From Certhia americana (Eukaryota; Chordata; Aves; Passeriformes; Certhiidae): a stretch of 64,000 bases of DNA. Shown here one piece after another: positions 60,801 to 64,000 of the stretch (position 1 is its first letter; each line of letters starts with the position of its first letter). The DNA lies in the NCBI GenBank assembly GCA_018697195.1, contig CM031870.1, positions 11,180,849 to 11,244,848 of the forward strand, written 5' to 3'. Under the pieces are notes generated by a model. It was given only the letters and a program-made list of their open reading frames with translations, was not told the origin of the DNA and did not search any database. A program made the position numbers and the translations under genes.

Positions 60801-63800
60801 TCTGCCCGACTGGCTTCAAGAAAGAAAATAAGAACTATTCTTTCCCAAACTGAGATGGAAAACCACTTGTGTTCAAGTTCTTAGACACCTTAGGGTTTAT
60901 CAATTTTTACAGAAGTCCTGCTTTGTACAGGACATTCTTATTACCTGCAGCTACCCTTTCTATACTGCAAAGCATTCCTTTAATTATAGTCAACACAAAA
61001 ATTCCATCTCTATTCCCCTAAAAAGTAATGGGGCACTCAATAAAGTTGATTATCTTGTGATTTTTTTCCCCTACTTATTCACAGTCCAGGATTTATGTGA
61101 GAATTAGACTACTGTTTACTTGATTCAGGGAGAAAGATGCAGACTTGCAGAGTCTCCTAAAAGAAAAATATCTAAAATTAGCCAGCTGCTATGTGCTTGA
61201 AATCAATAGCAGAGATGAGAACTTGGCTTGGTTTTGTGGTCAAGTGTGCAAGGTCCAGCCTCATCCTCACTGCCGTTTGTCTAAATATGAATAACACATG
61301 TAAGAACTTTCAACTCTTTTAGAATTTGCATCAATCTAACCCAAAATAACACCAGAAAAATCATTGTACTTTAATTGCATATTCCCTTTAAAGTTGTGGG
61401 GTCCCTAGTTTCAATTAAAAACTCTGCACAACAGTGAGGTCATTTCTCTCTATGACCACAGTGATGAAAAAAGCTGTACCTGAACATAAAAAAAAATATT
61501 GTCGCTGTAAATACAGATAATAAATAAATTTGTCCTTTTTTTCTAGTGGAAGGTGCACAGTTGGAGAAAGGAGAGGCTTGGGACTCTGTTATTTAGTGCA
61601 GGGGACTGCTGAGCCATCTGTCCATGAACAGATAGCATCCTCTCCCATTTGTGCTGCAATAATCTCTCTGCGACATCTTTCTAGATCAAGGTTGGTAATG
61701 AAAAACTTACTGGAAAAACTGAATATAAAAATCAGGTTGAAGAAAGTTACTAAGAGAAAATCTTAATAGAGAGGACAGTCACATGAGAGAATATTATGAT
61801 GCTAGGGATGTAGAGACAGATACAAATGGTGCCTCCCTAATCTCTTGCATACTCAGAGAGTGAAAATATATTTATGTTTATGACAGTACAGCTGGAAATT
61901 TGTCTTTGACCACAGAAAAAGTACTTTCTCTCATATTGGTTAGCCAATGGGCAAAATATTAAAAGTAAACCTCAAATGAAAATATATTTTAAAATTTTGA
62001 AGTTATGAAAGTGTAAATAATGAGACCTGATAAGAAAAGCTGAGTGAAGTATTTTACAGAATCACTCATTAAAAACCTGTCATTAGCTATTGTCACATCA
62101 CAAAGCAGAATAAGAGAAGGCAGCAATGTTAAACTATTTCTAATCATGTTTCAAAAACTTGAAACAACAACCAAACATAACAAAATGTAACCCTATTGCT
62201 AAAACATGTGTTAAGTTGCCAAAAGAAATATAACAAATGTGCAAAATACTTATTTTTTTTATGGAGCCAGATTTCTTTGAAACTTGGAACTAGATTTTCT
62301 CTGAGAATTGACAAGCAGTTAAAGCATTAGGGTGAGAGAATTCAGGCATTGGAAGTGAGAAGTCTGTGTTTAAGCTTATAACCTGTGATTCAACCTTCTA
62401 TCCTCCTGGCACTATTTATATGGCAAATAGATCATTGTTATGGGATTTACATAACTGATCTGTGTATGAGCAGCAAGCTAAAATAAAATGTTGCACTGCC
62501 TTTGTCAGAAATGGGAGAATACACACTTCCCTTTGCAAATCAGGGAGCAAACAGATTTAAAGCTGCATCTTAGAGTCCAAATGAATCACAGCAGGTTGTG
62601 TGGTCAAACACATAAAGGGCTAGAAGTCTTCTAATGACTTTACAAGTCATCTTAAAGCCATTCAATTTAGATAACCTTTTCAGAATAATGGCTTCTAAAG
62701 CTGCAATTCAGCACAAATCTGGCAATTTTACTGTACAGCACATCCACATCTTTGAGAAATGATCAAGGAAAGATTAAACTACTTCACAATAGGATAAACT
62801 ATTGCTTCAACTTGCCGTTTTAAGTGAAGTATTATCAAGATCATCTTGATGAACCCCACTTTACTATTTAGATTCTCTAGTACCCAGAATGCTTCTTTAG
62901 GTTTATCAGATTTACAATAAGAGGGAGAAGGGAGATTTAGTAAGTCAATAGTGCTTGCTAAACTACATTTTTCAGGCTGAGTTACAAGCACATTATACTT
63001 TATAAATTAAACTGGACTGTCAAGATAAATGCATAGGCAATACGGTGCTATTTGTAAGTAAATGCCTCTTTATGTTTAAACAGGTTCTTATAGACCAAGA
63101 AGCTGAATCTCTTTTTCCTAACAACATTATAAATCTAAAAGCCAAAGGAATAAAATGAGAAGGAAGTGGGCCCTAGGTCTTTGTGAAGGACTGATGACTC
63201 AGGCAGTATTAAGTCTACCAGAAATGATTCTTTTTTTTTGCCTTTAGTTGGCTTTTGTCTAATCATCACAGGGAGCAGGGGGAGGGAAGACAGAGAGAAT
63301 GGAAATAAAGAAAAAGCAATTTTAGCTTTTTACTTCTTCTTTTAGGAAAAATTGCCTTACTTACCTGCATATCCTGAGACACAGATAGCACTAAGTCAGC
63401 AAATTACTTGTTCTGCTAGATATGCTGTACTTACCATGATTCACCCTGCCACTTACAGTGAAATGACACCCTATTGTAGCAGCAGAATGACTACACTCCA
63501 AGGCTGCCGAAACATTCAGTAATTATCACCAGTGAGAAGGGTACATCTGTTGGTAAACTGCATAACAGCAGTCTCCCACCCCAGCCCCAAAAGCCTATCA
63601 TCCATCTCTGCCCATTACATGGAATGCTTCTGCATGAAGACCTAGCAGGGAATGAATCAGAGCCCATAAACAAAAAGCAGGCTGCAGCACCTCACACCCT
63701 GCAGAACTGGGGCAGTTCTCTGCAGCCTGCTCTTGTCCCTGCATTATGGGGCAGCATCTTTCAATTTCTGCATTAATCCACCCAGTTAATGCCTGGAATA

Positions 63801-64000
63801 GTTATTTCTGTCATCTATCTGAAGGTGCTGCAGCAATTCAATCAGGCAAGCAGTAAAAAGCATCTTTGCAGCAATACAGCACACAAAAGGCACTAATAGT
63901 GTTATTCAGCACAAAGAAAAGTCAGAGTCAGATTTGGGTTCAGATTCTCTTTTTGAAGGTGGCGGGCTCTGCTGTTAAGGTTGGTGACTCCTCTGGCATT
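57887..64000. other. Non-coding sequence to the end of the window
   Basis: No supported gene. A GC-richer patch at about 59310-59700 has an LTR-like layout (CTATATCAAG near 59429, ATTAAAG near 59556, pyrimidine-rich tail), but I found no termini or duplication and do not call it. The rest is AT-rich, with short T runs such as 63232-63240. All reading frames are below 95 codons. Confidence 0.45.

Noticed and set aside
1..64000. CRISPR array, bacterial operon or other prokaryotic defence system
   Set aside because: No regularly spaced direct repeats, no long or operon-like reading frames; the repeats present are vertebrate retroelements.

Overview
The window looks like bird genomic DNA, most likely from a songbird. 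It is AT-rich and gene-poor, with no open reading frame longer than about 154 codons. It carries the 3' end of a truncated CR1 LINE in the usual avian form, and a long series of isolated retroviral LTRs of avian ERVK-like and ERVL-like type. The bird assignment rests on the CR1 copy and one ERVL-type LTR that I recognise. The songbird assignment is inference from the general look of the other LTRs. I find no complete protein gene, no rRNA, no CRISPR array and no bacterial-style operon. The window reads as intergenic or intronic sequence.

Most of the recognisable structure is endogenous retrovirus remnants, and nearly all are solo LTRs. I could fix both ends of many of them by finding the short target-site duplication (TSD) on each side. 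Family A has four copies (9473-10148 minus, 33636-34263 plus, 47444-48067 minus, 48562-49053 plus), each with a 6-bp TSD and an unusual LTR end (TG...GA). Family B has copies at 5931-6489 (plus) and 25301-25854 (plus), a third at about 35103-35567 (minus) and a more diverged relative at about 41152-41859 (minus). The 25301 copy sits inside an older ERVL-type LTR (24925-26090), giving a clear order of insertion. Single copies of other LTR types lie at 17395-18086, 29191-29553, about 56749-57235 and 57502-57886. A further LTR-like block with CTG repeats fills about 34271-34950.

Non-LTR remnants are the CR1 3' end at 37396-37562 (minus), a possible CR1 tail at 5760-5800, a tRNA-derived SINE relic at 18334-18408 (minus), and a 100-codon reading frame without a start codon at 44380-44682 that resembles the coiled-coil part of an L1-type ORF1 protein. 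One stretch at 46886-47193 reads like real coding sequence behind a good splice acceptor. It is followed about 210 bp later by a long poly(A) tract that a family A LTR has split. I cannot name the protein.

The remaining sequence is unique-looking, AT-rich and non-coding, with scattered poly(A)/poly(T) tracts, short tandem repeats and one small perfect hairpin. The best leads are the nested LTRs, the non-canonical termini of family A, the inverted LTR pair at 47.4-49.1 kb, and the two unexplained coding-like stretches at 44.4 and 46.9 kb.
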